Part shown: positions 8,058-15,229 of the stretch, piece by piece
Position numbering within the stretch: position 1 is the stretch's first letter
How the letters are laid out: every line of letters begins with the position of its first letter
Assembly: GCA_003242115.1 (NCBI GenBank)
Contig: QBMP01000029.1
Coordinates: 1-24,258 of the forward strand
DNA from: Phormidesmis priestleyi
Lineage (GTDB): Bacteria > Cyanobacteriota > Cyanobacteriia > Phormidesmidales > Phormidesmidaceae
Length of the DNA stretch: 24,258 nt
Direction: 5' to 3'
The notes under the pieces: generated by a model
What the model saw: only the letters and a program-made list of their open reading frames with translations
What the model was told of the DNA's origin: nothing
Databases searched by the model: none
Program-made: the position numbers and the translations under genes

Positions 8058-8684
8058 TTGACTTTAACTTCTCCTTCTGCTCGCAGCGCTGAAAGCTTGG
8101 CTTGGCATTCCTTGCACCCTCTGTGGCAAGGAGACAAGTCAGTAGTTGATCAGGGGCTTCCTCACGATCAGCTCTCGCCAGCTTGGCAAATATTAATGCT
8201 CGGAGATGGCTCCCCAACGCGCCACTTACAGTTGCTGACTCGCGAACCCACGGAAGTCGATGTGATTGACATGTCACTGGTTGATTCGATTGGAGATAGT
8301 GCCCCGGCGCAAATCGAAAAAGTGCCGGGGCCGCATTTACGGCGGCAGGTTTGGCTGCGAACGGCCTCAGGGCAGCGCTTAGCCTATGCCACATCTTGGT
8401 GGGAAGCCAGTCATGTGGATGAATATTTGAAGAATCGATCCTTGCCGGTTTGGGCAAGCTTGGCACAGCTTCGCACTGAGCTGTATCGCGATATTCAAGG
8501 CATTTACTTTGGGCGTTCGGCGGCATTAGCCGCAGCGTTTGAGCAGGAGGGGCCTTTTTGGGGGCGGCACTACCTGTTTTGGCATCATGGCAAGCCGCTG
8601 ACGCTGATTTATGAAGTATTCTCGCCCTATCTAATTCGCTACCTGGGGCCAATGGGCGCTGAAGGCGGTTCGTGGCTAAAGTAA
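8058..8684 (+). CDS. ycf21: Ycf21/DUF98 family chorismate lyase (4-hydroxybenzoate synthase)
   Basis: Members of this cyanobacterial/plastid family split chorismate into 4-hydroxybenzoate and pyruvate, supplying the head group of plastoquinone. The 208-residue protein shows the characteristic pattern: WQILMLGDGSPTRHLQLLT (about 43-61, first core strand), then RRQVWLRTASGQRLAYATSWW (about 96-116), a central IQGIYFGRS block, and a GRHYLFWHHGKPLTLIYEVFSPYLI end (about 168-192). An upstream in-frame TAA at 8037-8039 means the only start retaining the conserved N-terminus is TTG 8058; the first ATG would remove the first core strand. No good ribosome-binding site precedes it, so translation may be weak or use a non-standard start. 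It converges on the CDF transporter gene. The family assignment is from recognition, not alignment. Confidence 0.82.
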   Translation: MTLTSPSARSAESLAWHSLHPLWQGDKSVVDQGLPHDQLSPAWQILMLGDGSPTRHLQLLTREPTEVDVIDMSLVDSIGDSAPAQIEKVPGPHLRRQVWLRTASGQRLAYATSWWEASHVDEYLKNRSLPVWASLAQLRTELYRDIQGIYFGRSAALAAAFEQEGPFWGRHYLFWHHGKPLTLIYEVFSPYLIRYLGPMGAEGGSWLK

Positions 8685-8748
8685 TGATCCTTTGCCGATC
8701 TACGGGCAGATCTACGAGCGATCAGTCTGACTGACGAATGGCCGCCCC

Positions 8749-9711
8749 TTACTGATAGGGCTTAGCAGCGTTAGGGGCATTATCTTGATAGGCTTGGTCG
8801 AGCCAAATTTGGGCGCGCACGGGGCCATAGTGCTCTCTTAAGGAGCGCTCAACTCGCTCACCAATGGTGCTGGCAATCACCATAAACTCTGGATGTAGGG
8901 CTAAGTGAAGCTCTATCCAAACTTGGCGACCAACCATACCGCGCGATAAAATTCGGGTACAGCGAGTGACGCCTTCTATTTGGCAGGCGATTTGAGCGAT
9001 CGCTTCAGGCGCTATTGCGGTAGGCTTTAGCAGCATCGGCAGTTGCTTGTTCAACATTTGCCACAGGCTTTTAACCAGCAAAGCCACTAGCCCGACGGCT
9101 AAAAGCGGATCTAGCCAGCGATAACCGTTGGCAATGGCTACTAGCCCCAACAGCACTAACCCGGTTAGCCAAGCATCTGCCATTAGATGCTCAACATTGA
9201 GCTTTAGTGCCAAGCTATTGAGCGATTTGCGCTGTTTTGCTGCGGCCAGCACAGCGGCAGCGACTAAGATCACCATCACCACAATTAAAATGATCAGCGA
9301 TCGCGTGACGGCTACCGGCAAAGCAGCCCTAACGCCGCCTTGAGCACCTTGGGCATAACTACTCTGCAACGACAGCGCCTGCACCAGCACCTCAACCTGG
9401 CTCAGTGCCATTATCACAATTGAAATGCCAGCAAACCCCAACATCGCTGACAGCAGAAGCGCCCCAGCCGCTTCACCTCGACCATGACCCCAAATTTCTT
9501 TACCGAGCGTGCGATGAGGCGAAGACACCGCAATTAGGCTCAGCAACGTACTAAACACATCTACTAATGTATGCAGCGATTCGGCCAACAAGCACAAAGA
9601 ACGGCTGATCCAACCAGCCGTTAACTCAACTACAAACAATAAAAGCGTTGCCCACAATATCAATAGCAGCAGGCGATAGCTTACCCGCCGCTGGTGTCCG
9701 AGTCCATTCAT
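8749..9711 (-). CDS. Cation diffusion facilitator (CDF) metal transporter
   Basis: 320 residues, a typical CDF size. CDF proteins are homodimeric proton antiporters that export Zn2+, Co2+, Fe2+, Cd2+ or Mn2+. Six hydrophobic segments are visible. The transport site residues are H47-xxx-D51 (HTLVD, in the LLAESLHTLVDVFSTLLS helix) and H175-xxx-D179 (HLMAD). The GHGRGE motif (75-80) after the second helix is the usual GHGKxE. The C-terminal residues about 230-310 look like the ferredoxin-fold metal-sensing domain. His in both tetrads is typical of Zn-type members, but specificity is not provable here, and no His-rich loop is present. The ATG at 9711 is the first plausible start. A promoter plus terminator-like hairpin lies about 170-270 bases upstream on the same strand, so expression could be attenuated. 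Confidence 0.9.
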   Translation of the reverse strand: MNGLGHQRRVSYRLLLLILWATLLLFVVELTAGWISRSLCLLAESLHTLVDVFSTLLSLIAVSSPHRTLGKEIWGHGRGEAAGALLLSAMLGFAGISIVIMALSQVEVLVQALSLQSSYAQGAQGGVRAALPVAVTRSLIILIVVMVILVAAAVLAAAKQRKSLNSLALKLNVEHLMADAWLTGLVLLGLVAIANGYRWLDPLLAVGLVALLVKSLWQMLNKQLPMLLKPTAIAPEAIAQIACQIEGVTRCTRILSRGMVGRQVWIELHLALHPEFMVIASTIGERVERSLREHYGPVRAQIWLDQAYQDNAPNAAKPYQ

Positions 9712-9879
9712 AGCGCTTAGGCTATCACGAAGGGAAGCTTACCGCATGTCGTTGAGCCGGTCATTGACCAAAAATTTTGAAGCATTATGATTGGCTTTTT
9801 TAAGCCTTTAATGCCCGCCTTTACCAGTCTTTATTATCGGAGAGGGAACGCTTTAGTTGCGCTGTTGAATCGTTTAAAA

Positions 9880-9945
9880 TCAGAAAAGGCACCGACGACT
9901 GGCCGTGTTTCGTCTCGGTGCCTTAACTGGTTCGCTCCTCACACT
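9880..9945 (-). ncRNA. Candidate ~65-nt small RNA (or terminated leader of the CDF gene)
   Basis: On the minus strand a near-consensus promoter is followed, about seven bases later, by a short unpaired segment (GTGTGAGGAGCGAACCAG). Then come a strong hairpin and a T-rich tail (TTTTCTGATTTT). This is the anatomy of a self-contained small RNA gene of roughly 65 nt. The hairpin arms AAGGCACCGA/TCGGTGCCTT are perfect, and GAC/GTC inside extends the stem past a single bulged G, leaving a 12-base loop. The unpaired 5' end contains GTGTGAGGAGC, which is complementary over ten bases to the ACUCCUCACAC core of the cyanobacterial small RNA Yfr1, and is also Shine-Dalgarno-like. Because the CDF gene lies downstream on the same strand, the same elements could instead form a transcription attenuator in its leader. 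I recognise no riboswitch fold. There is no expression evidence. Confidence 0.45.
9886..9924 (-). terminator. Rho-independent terminator (minus strand)
   Basis: The ten-base arms AAGGCACCGA (9924-9915 read on minus) and TCGGTGCCTT (9895-9886) are perfect, extended by GAC/GTC, and followed on the minus strand by TTTTCTGATTTT. On the plus strand no T tract follows, so the direction is minus. It would end the candidate small RNA or interrupt read-through into the CDF gene. Confidence 0.75.
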
Positions 9946-9950
9946 CAACT

Positions 9951-9979
9951 AATATAGAGGATGTTTTCACTTTTGTCAC
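9951..9979 (-). promoter_or_regulatory. Near-consensus sigma-70 promoter for the candidate small RNA
   Basis: On the minus strand GTGACA (9979-9974; 5 of 6 to TTGACA) and TATATT (9956-9951; 5 of 6 to TATAAT) are separated by exactly 17 bases. The predicted start is around 9946-9944, just before the GTGTGAGGAG segment. Confidence 0.5.
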
Positions 9980-10053
9980 CTGGGGTGGACATTGCTCTGA
10001 CTGGCACAGCTGATTAGATTTAATCTCTAAAAGTCTTCGTCAGCGGCTGAGTG

Positions 10054-10089
10054 AGCGCAAATCTCCATAAAAGCGCAAATCCCTATAAA
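10054..10089. repeat. 18-base tandem duplication across the DALR stop codon
   Basis: AGCGCAAATCTCCATAAA (10054-10071) is followed directly by AGCGCAAATCCCTATAAA (10072-10089), with two differences. The second copy contains the stop codon of the minus-strand DALR gene, so the duplication may have created or moved that stop. Confidence 0.9.
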
Positions 10090-11207
10090 TCAATCGGTGC
10101 TTTTTCACCCAGGCAGTTGCGCAGCAATACGTTCAGCCTATTTTTTGTGGCCATTACCAGGCCAAACCAAACCTGAAACCGAAACCTTTCAGCTTCACTA
10201 GCGGTTACTGAAAGCTTGCCAAACCCACCCAAACAAGTCCGATGAAAGCAGTCAAACGCTTGGCATAGGAGGCTTGCACGCTTCAACAGCAAAATATGTT
10301 GCCGTAGGGGCCAGCGATAAGGAATCCAAAACATATCATCGGCTGTTTCAATAAGTAACTGAATCAACTGCCAAGATTGAGGGGTGTTACCCCTCAGTTG
10401 ATAGCTATTTGTTAGCCAAGGTAGCTGTGCAGATTGAGACATCTCGCTATTAATGAGTTGAGCCTCATGCCAAAGCCGCAGCAATCCGCAGCAGCGCGCA
10501 TGAGTATGTTGAATTTGCCATAAAGATACGTGAATATCTGCACAAGCGTCATTTTTCTTAATGGAATCAAACTCTTTAGAAAATAGCGAGGAAATTGAAT
10601 AGCTTAGAGGTGCCAACGGGCTCTGATTTAGAAATAGCTGAGAAAGCTGATGGTCTTTTTCACAAAATGTTTGAGACTGCTGTAACCACCCGGCAATCCC
10701 AACCTCAGAAAGGCGAAATGATAGCCATCCTAATCGCTGAGTTCCTATCTCAAAATTAGACCATAGTTGAGCTGCTGAAGCTAAATTGCAGGGATTGTGA
10801 TCTGGCTCACAAGAGAGTTGATGCTGCTGACTTTCTCTTAATTGATTGAAAACCCATTCAGAAATGCTTAAAAGAGATTGGTTTTGCATTAGAGGACTGC
10901 TTTTGGCTAACACTTTAGGCAATGCAGACACGTAAAGAACTGATCTGGCAGTTTGCTTTTTTTGAAGCGGTATTTTTGGCCAAAGCTTTTCTTTGTCGTC
11001 CACCCCGAAAACAGCGCTGCTCAAAGCCTTGTAAGAGCCTCCAGGTATAGAGTTGAAGTTTGCCAGGTGGCCTGACGAAGCCGATGAATGATCGCTGTTT
11101 TGTGAAGAGATGATGAAGCTGTCTGCTGAGGCTTCATCATTACCCAATAAAAATCGATCTAGGCTGCATAACAGGACAGCTTTGAGGGGTAAATTTATCA
11201 CAGTCAT
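10083..11207 (-). CDS. Stand-alone DALR anticodon-binding-domain-like protein
   Basis: 374 residues from ATG 11207. A TTG at 11267 would add 20 residues; neither start has a clear ribosome-binding site. The C-terminal ~150 residues resemble the all-helical DALR domain with which arginyl-tRNA synthetase grips the anticodon stem. HTHARCCGLLRLWHEAQLI matches the Y-AHARI-SILRKA block of ArgRS. A later FHRTCLGGFG and the final FGLVMATKNRLNVLLRNCLG-KAP resemble the F-C-VLG and ALVAATRQVL-LGL-LLG-APERM end of ArgRS. There are no HIGH or KMSKS motifs and no Rossmann fold, so it is not a synthetase. The N-terminal ~130 residues are Ser-rich with no recognised domain. A tRNA- or RNA-binding role is an inference. 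The gene is visibly AT-richer and uses more TTA/CTT/AAA codons than its neighbours, and I noticed no HIP1 site from about 9305 to 12375. Confidence 0.65.
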   Translation of the reverse strand: MTVINLPLKAVLLCSLDRFLLGNDEASADSFIISSQNSDHSSASSGHLANFNSIPGGSYKALSSAVFGVDDKEKLWPKIPLQKKQTARSVLYVSALPKVLAKSSPLMQNQSLLSISEWVFNQLRESQQHQLSCEPDHNPCNLASAAQLWSNFEIGTQRLGWLSFRLSEVGIAGWLQQSQTFCEKDHQLSQLFLNQSPLAPLSYSISSLFSKEFDSIKKNDACADIHVSLWQIQHTHARCCGLLRLWHEAQLINSEMSQSAQLPWLTNSYQLRGNTPQSWQLIQLLIETADDMFWIPYRWPLRQHILLLKRASLLCQAFDCFHRTCLGGFGKLSVTASEAERFRFQVWFGLVMATKNRLNVLLRNCLGEKAPIDL

Positions 11208-11625
11208 AGATCGCCAATAAGATAAAGAAAGCGTTTTAACAAGAGGGGTGATTACCGTCTTTATCAAAGCATTTTAAGATTTGTATGCACTTAGTCCGAA
11301 AAAATGCTGAAGTGTAGATAAAGTAAGAAATTTAATCGTACAAAACCCAACAATTTATATTAATGTACTTACAACATTCGACACGTACCGTCTAATTCAC
11401 GCATCTTTTGTTGCTGAGCAATGTGAGCAATAACTGATGATGACAGTACAAATCACAGGCCATTGAATGCCCCTTTAAGTAATGGTTATGTGAGATCACT
11501 ACCTACTAACACTTGATTAGAAGATGCCTAATTTGAACTGTCCGTGTTTTTACGGATGATGAGGATTGTAGTGATTGTCTATGTCTATTTCGGCTCAAAG
11601 TTATGCCATTACTCAAGTGCGTTAG
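11208..11625. other. 418-base divergent intergenic region (DALR / Crp-Fnr)
   Basis: An AT-rich spacer between divergent genes should contain promoters in both directions. I see three GTAC words (near 11339, 11364 and 11385) and a GTGA-GA-TCAC partial dyad near 11492, but no site with CRP (TGTGA-N6-TCACA) or NtcA (GTA-N8-TAC) spacing. A 31-codon frame starting at 11556 overlaps the Crp start and lacks a ribosome-binding site. Nothing else is supportable. Confidence 0.5.
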
Positions 11626-12372
11626 ATGACACTATCTTCACCCGTTAAGCTCAACTCTAGTATTGCGAATATGTCCTCTCCTTCTTCTTCAGACAATGCC
11701 CGTCCATTTCTGGCATGGCAGCGTATTTCTGATTGGGCTAGCGAACACTATCGGTGCCGCACATTCAATAAAGATGAGAAGATCCCGGCCAGGCCCGGAT
11801 TGCTGTATTTGGTGCAAAAAGGGTCTGTTCGGCTGTTGGGTAACGCTCAAGTTAATGCGACTATCCGCAAAAAGGGCACTGCTGCGAGGCTGCCTTCAGT
11901 AGCTGCAGAAGAAGCTTTCTTAGGCTTTGTCGGGGCCGGTCAACCGTTTGAGGTGGTAGCTCAGCCGCCGTTTACGCTGCAGAGCTTTGCCCATGTGGAT
12001 CAAACTACGGTGATTTGGCTGTACTGGAATGATTTGGACACTTGGCCTCATTTTCAAAAAGAGGTGTTGGATGCTTTTCGCCGTCAGCATCAGCGTAAGC
12101 TTTTGTGGCTGAGCACGCTGGGTCAGCGCCGAACGATTGATCGGCTGCTGGGCTTTTTAACGCTTTTAATCGACGAGCATGGTGAACAGTGTGAGCAGGG
12201 TTATTATCTGCCCTTTCCGCTGACTCATGCGCAAATTGGCAGCGCGATTGGCTCTACCCGGGTAACGGTAACTCGGCTGATGGGCAAGCTGCGTCAGGGC
12301 GGGCTGATTCAGAACTATGGCGACAATTTGATCTGCATTTCTAAGGAGACGGATTGGAAACGGCAGGGATGA
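11626..12372 (+). CDS. Crp/Fnr family transcriptional regulator with NtcA-like helix-turn-helix
   Basis: 248 residues. An N-terminal sensor region (about 40-135) looks like a shortened or divergent cyclic-nucleotide-binding beta-barrel, beginning with LLYLVQKGSVRLLG (59-72). A dimerisation helix follows (about 143-185, ending RRTIDRLLGFLTLLIDEHG). Then a winged helix-turn-helix with LTHAQIGSAIGSTRVTVTRL at 199-218; the IGSTRVTVTRL core matches the recognition helix of the nitrogen regulator NtcA, so target sites may resemble NtcA boxes. The cAMP-binding R-S/T motif of Crp is not visible, so the effector is unknown. The protein is longer at the N-terminus than NtcA (about 223 residues), and I do not think it is NtcA itself. 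An alternative ATG at 11671 would remove 15 Ser/Pro-rich residues. It converges on the copper ATPase gene; no regulatory link is shown. Confidence 0.85.
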   Translation: MTLSSPVKLNSSIANMSSPSSSDNARPFLAWQRISDWASEHYRCRTFNKDEKIPARPGLLYLVQKGSVRLLGNAQVNATIRKKGTAARLPSVAAEEAFLGFVGAGQPFEVVAQPPFTLQSFAHVDQTTVIWLYWNDLDTWPHFQKEVLDAFRRQHQRKLLWLSTLGQRRTIDRLLGFLTLLIDEHGEQCEQGYYLPFPLTHAQIGSAIGSTRVTVTRLMGKLRQGGLIQNYGDNLICISKETDWKRQG

Positions 12373-12404
12373 ATTGCGATCGCGCCAGAAGACAGAAAAG
12401 AAGG

Positions 12405-12436
12405 GTGGAAAAGTAGGGAAGTCTTTGCTTTTCCAC
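12405..12436 (-). terminator. Hairpin terminator between convergent Crp and copper-ATPase genes
   Basis: GTGGAAAAG (12405-12413) and CTTTTCCAC (12428-12436) form a perfect 9-bp stem with a 14-base loop. On the minus strand it is followed by CCTTCTTTTCTG, suiting termination of the copper-ATPase transcript. It sits between two convergent genes and may act in both directions. Confidence 0.5.
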
Positions 12437-12466
12437 TGGTTATTAGAACTGGCCATTAGGTTTGGG

Positions 12467-15070
12467 CTATTCGGACTGGTAACGCTGCGTTTTTAACAAT
12501 AGAGAATTGACGACTACGGTAACTGAGCTGAGGGCCATTAAGCCGCCCGCTAAGCCTGGGCTAAGTGACAGTCCAAAAGCAGGTAGCAAGACACCAGCCG
12601 CTAACGGAATACAGATAAGGTTGTAGGCAAAAGCCCAAAGTAGGTTTTGGCGAATTTTGTTGAAGGTGTTGCGACTGAGCTGAATGGCGGCAATGACATC
12701 CGTCAAAGCATCACCCATCAGCACAATATCAGCAGTCTCCATCGCGACTTCGGTGCCGGAGTTAAGGGCGATTCCCACATCAGCTTGGGCTAGGGCCGGA
12801 GCGTCGTTGATGCCGTCGCCGACGAAGCCGATGCAATGGTGGCTCGATTGCAGTGCGGCAACCGCGTCTACTTTGCCTTGGGGAGTAACTTCGGCCTGGA
12901 CTTGGCTGATAGGGAGATTGATTTGGCGGGCGATCGCTTGAGCTGCTGCGACACTATCGCCACTCAAAATACGGATGCTAATCCCCATGTCTTGCAGTTG
13001 TTCGATGGTGCTGAGTGCTTCAGGCCGAAGGGTATCGGCTACGCCGATGAGGCCAATAATTGGGCGCGGCGACTGCGCTTGAGCAATGTAAACGGCGGTT
13101 TTGCCCGATTGGCCAAGCGTATCAGCGGTAGATTGAGGTTCGCTACCAACCGAGAAGCCGTTTTTTTGCATCCAGGCCAAGTTGCCGATGAAGAATGGGA
13201 TGTCTTTTAGGGCGTCCTCATCGTTAAAATAACCAGAAAGGTAACCAGAATCAGTCAGATCGATGCGGGCACAGGCTCCGAACCCGGCTTCAGTCGAGAA
13301 AGCAGCAGCAGGCAAAAAGTCGAGATTTTGTAACTTTGCTGCTTTTTGAATCGCGATGCCGAGTGGATGCCGGGTGCCGCTTTCAATGGTGGCGGCAATT
13401 TGGAGAAGCTGATTTTGACTCAAGCTGCTTACTAGAGGAATGCAATCGGTGACTTGCGGCTGGCCAGTCGTCAGCGTACCCGTTTTATCAAATACCAGCG
13501 TGTCCAGGCTGCGGGTGGCTTCCAGAATATCGCCGCCGCGAATCAATAGGCCTCGCTCTGCGCCGATGCCGGAGCCCACCAAAATAGCCGTCGGGGTGGC
13601 TAGCCCCAACGCGCAAGGGCAAGCGACCACAATCACGGCGATCGCTAACTTCAAACTCACCAACAGCCGCCAAGATTTTGAGGCGACCATTTCAACCGGC
13701 ATATCCGGCATTGTCTCTGGCATCATTGGAGCTTGATGAAAACCCTGGTGCAAGCCCTGATGAACAGACGTCATCACAGTCGGCGCGACATCGGGCCAGA
13801 TTGAGCAGCCGACAAAGTACCAAAAGCTAAACGTCAGCGCGGCGCAGATCAGCACGCCATACGTAAAATAGCCCGAAATCAAATCGGCGAGTCCTTGAAT
13901 GGGCGCTTTACGGGTCTGCGCCGTTTCGACCAAGTGGATCAGTTGAGCCAGCGTCGTCTCTGCGCCTGTGCGAGATACCTGTAGCGTGATCGCACCCGTT
14001 TGATTGAGACTACCAGCGACTACCTCGTCACCAATCTGTTTGACAACAGGCAAGGATTCCCCGGTTAGCATAGATTCATCGACGGTGGTTTGGCCTTGAG
14101 CAATGACGCCATCTACCGGCACTTTTTCACTGGGCAGTACGCACAGCCATTCGCCGACCTGCACTTGGCTCGCCGGGATTTGGACGCCAGTGGTTTCGCT
14201 TGTTTGGGCTGTTGAGGTGGGTTCGGGGACAAGGCGGGCAAAGGTGGGCTGGAGGGCGATCAGCGATCGCAGTGAGCTTGCCGCCTGAAACCTTGCCCTT
14301 TGCTCTAGCGTGCGCCCCAGCAAAATAAAGCTCAGCAGCATCACCGGCTCATCAAAGAAGCACTCCCAGCCCAAGGCCGGAAACACTAGCGCCGCTACGC
14401 TGGTGAAATAAGCGCTAAGAGCACCTAAGCTCACAAGCGTATTCATGTTTGGGGAGCCGCGACGGATGCCTGCAAAGCCATCTATCAAGATTTTTCGAGC
14501 CGGGAAGAGCAGGGTGAGCGTGGCGAGTGCGCCGTGAAACCAGAGAGCGGTGAGAACTGTAACGAGCAGTGTGGTAACAACATTCAGCGGGCCAAAATTG
14601 GGGCTCGGCAGCGCTTGCGTCCAGGCAAAATGCTGAAGGTGGCCAATTGTTGAAAGGATCAGCAACAGGGTGGCAACAGCTAGCTGACGGGTCTGATTTT
14701 TTTGACTTTGTTCTTTGCGCTCTAGCCACTCGGTTTCGGCGGCTAGGGGGCTTTGGGCATTGGCGGTGCGCAGTTTGCTAGGGTAACCGGCAGCGGTGAG
14801 GGCTTGGGCGATCGCGGCAAAATCTGCCTCAGCCTCACAATCGACGGCGGCTACCTCAGTCACCAAATTTACTCTCGCTTGGATCACGCCCTCGCACTGG
14901 GCCAGCTTTTTTTCGACCGTGCTAACGCAGCCCGCACACATCATGCCTTCTACGTCTAGCACAATTGTCTCAGTGGCCAGTTCGCTGGCCGGTTCGCGGG
15001 TTAGTTCGGTGGCCGTTTCTGCCATTGTCTCGGTCATGCTTTGCGTTTTCTCTGCGGTCGCTTCTGTCAT
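12467..15070 (-). CDS. ctaA: Cu(I)-translocating P1B-type ATPase (CtaA/CopA family)
   Basis: 867-residue copper pump. An N-terminal heavy-metal-associated domain carries [16 protein letters not shown] (CxxC at 45-48). TGES (337-340) is the actuator loop, [13 protein letters not shown] (481-493) contains the CPC metal site (484-486), DKTGTLTTG (528-536) the phosphorylated Asp, HPLG (568-571) the nucleotide-domain HP motif, and [10 protein letters not shown] (751-760) the hinge. C-terminal YN (816-817) and MALSS (845-849) complete the Cu(I)-type P1B-1 signature. The CAGCV metal site and the VNLVTEVA segment recall CtaA, the cytoplasmic-membrane importer that supplies plastocyanin and cytochrome oxidase, rather than PacS; this subtype call is inference. 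Two unusual parts are a repetitive Thr/Glu leader (1-35) and a His/Met-rich external loop (433-461). ATG 15070 is the first start, but internal Mets at 12 and 16 are possible. Confidence 0.93.
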   Translation of the reverse strand: MTEATAEKTQSMTETMAETATELTREPASELATETIVLDVEGMMCAGCVSTVEKKLAQCEGVIQARVNLVTEVAAVDCEAEADFAAIAQALTAAGYPSKLRTANAQSPLAAETEWLERKEQSQKNQTRQLAVATLLLILSTIGHLQHFAWTQALPSPNFGPLNVVTTLLVTVLTALWFHGALATLTLLFPARKILIDGFAGIRRGSPNMNTLVSLGALSAYFTSVAALVFPALGWECFFDEPVMLLSFILLGRTLEQRARFQAASSLRSLIALQPTFARLVPEPTSTAQTSETTGVQIPASQVQVGEWLCVLPSEKVPVDGVIAQGQTTVDESMLTGESLPVVKQIGDEVVAGSLNQTGAITLQVSRTGAETTLAQLIHLVETAQTRKAPIQGLADLISGYFTYGVLICAALTFSFWYFVGCSIWPDVAPTVMTSVHQGLHQGFHQAPMMPETMPDMPVEMVASKSWRLLVSLKLAIAVIVVACPCALGLATPTAILVGSGIGAERGLLIRGGDILEATRSLDTLVFDKTGTLTTGQPQVTDCIPLVSSLSQNQLLQIAATIESGTRHPLGIAIQKAAKLQNLDFLPAAAFSTEAGFGACARIDLTDSGYLSGYFNDEDALKDIPFFIGNLAWMQKNGFSVGSEPQSTADTLGQSGKTAVYIAQAQSPRPIIGLIGVADTLRPEALSTIEQLQDMGISIRILSGDSVAAAQAIARQINLPISQVQAEVTPQGKVDAVAALQSSHHCIGFVGDGINDAPALAQADVGIALNSGTEVAMETADIVLMGDALTDVIAAIQLSRNTFNKIRQNLLWAFAYNLICIPLAAGVLLPAFGLSLSPGLAGGLMALSSVTVVVNSLLLKTQRYQSE

Positions 15071-15229
15071 CTCTATCCACTGGGCTCGATCAGATCCTGC
15101 TATGAGCCTACGTCAAATTTCCGTGCGCGTGGAAAAAGAGCTTTCGAGATCCCTTGTAAAGCGGCCTGAGATAGGTTGAGATAAGAATGTGTCTTTCATC
15201 CGCATAAATGCAAAAGCCTCTAGGAAAGT

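Larger units (their letters stand above)
9712..10082. other. 371-base intergenic region between the CDF and DALR genes, holding an sRNA-like module
   Basis: The main content is a minus-strand promoter, hairpin and T-tract (listed separately). A short GGCTT-TTTT-AAGCC dyad lies at 9793-9806. A 56-codon plus-strand frame at 9787-9957 has no ribosome-binding site and runs through the hairpin, so I do not call it a gene. An 18-base tandem duplication covers the end of the DALR gene. Confidence 0.6.

Noticed and set aside
8008..8652. Long minus-strand frame opposite the chorismate lyase gene
   Set aside because: Composition and lack of any recognisable domain indicate an antisense shadow of the conserved plus-strand gene.
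9886..9924. Resemblance of the GGCACCGA...TCGGTGCC hairpin to the last hairpin of a type II tracrRNA
   Set aside because: Only a short GC-rich terminator hairpin is shared. There is no cas gene, no CRISPR repeat, and no anti-repeat nearby.
9886..9944. Plus-strand reading as a Yfr1 RNA (hairpin then CTCCTCACAC)
   Set aside because: No second hairpin with a T tract follows, the motif could pair with a nearby GAGGA, and the promoter and terminator signals are on the opposite strand.
9787..9957. 56-codon plus-strand reading frame starting MIGFFKPLMPAF
   Set aside because: No ribosome-binding site, no recognisable family, and it passes through a strong hairpin on the other strand. A real gene is not excluded.
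11339..11388. Three GTAC words as copper-response elements
   Set aside because: GTAC-type copper elements are known from algae, not from bacteria, and a 4-base word is too common.
11490..11503. GTGAGATCAC as a CRP or NtcA box
   Set aside because: Half-site spacing does not match TGTGA-N6-TCACA or GTA-N8-TAC.
11556..11651. Short plus-strand frame beginning at two ATG codons ahead of the Crp/Fnr gene
   Set aside because: No ribosome-binding site, about 31 codons, and overlap with the regulator's start in another frame.
12684..15179. Several plus-strand frames opposite the copper ATPase gene
   Set aside because: They mirror a highly conserved minus-strand gene and have no family features.
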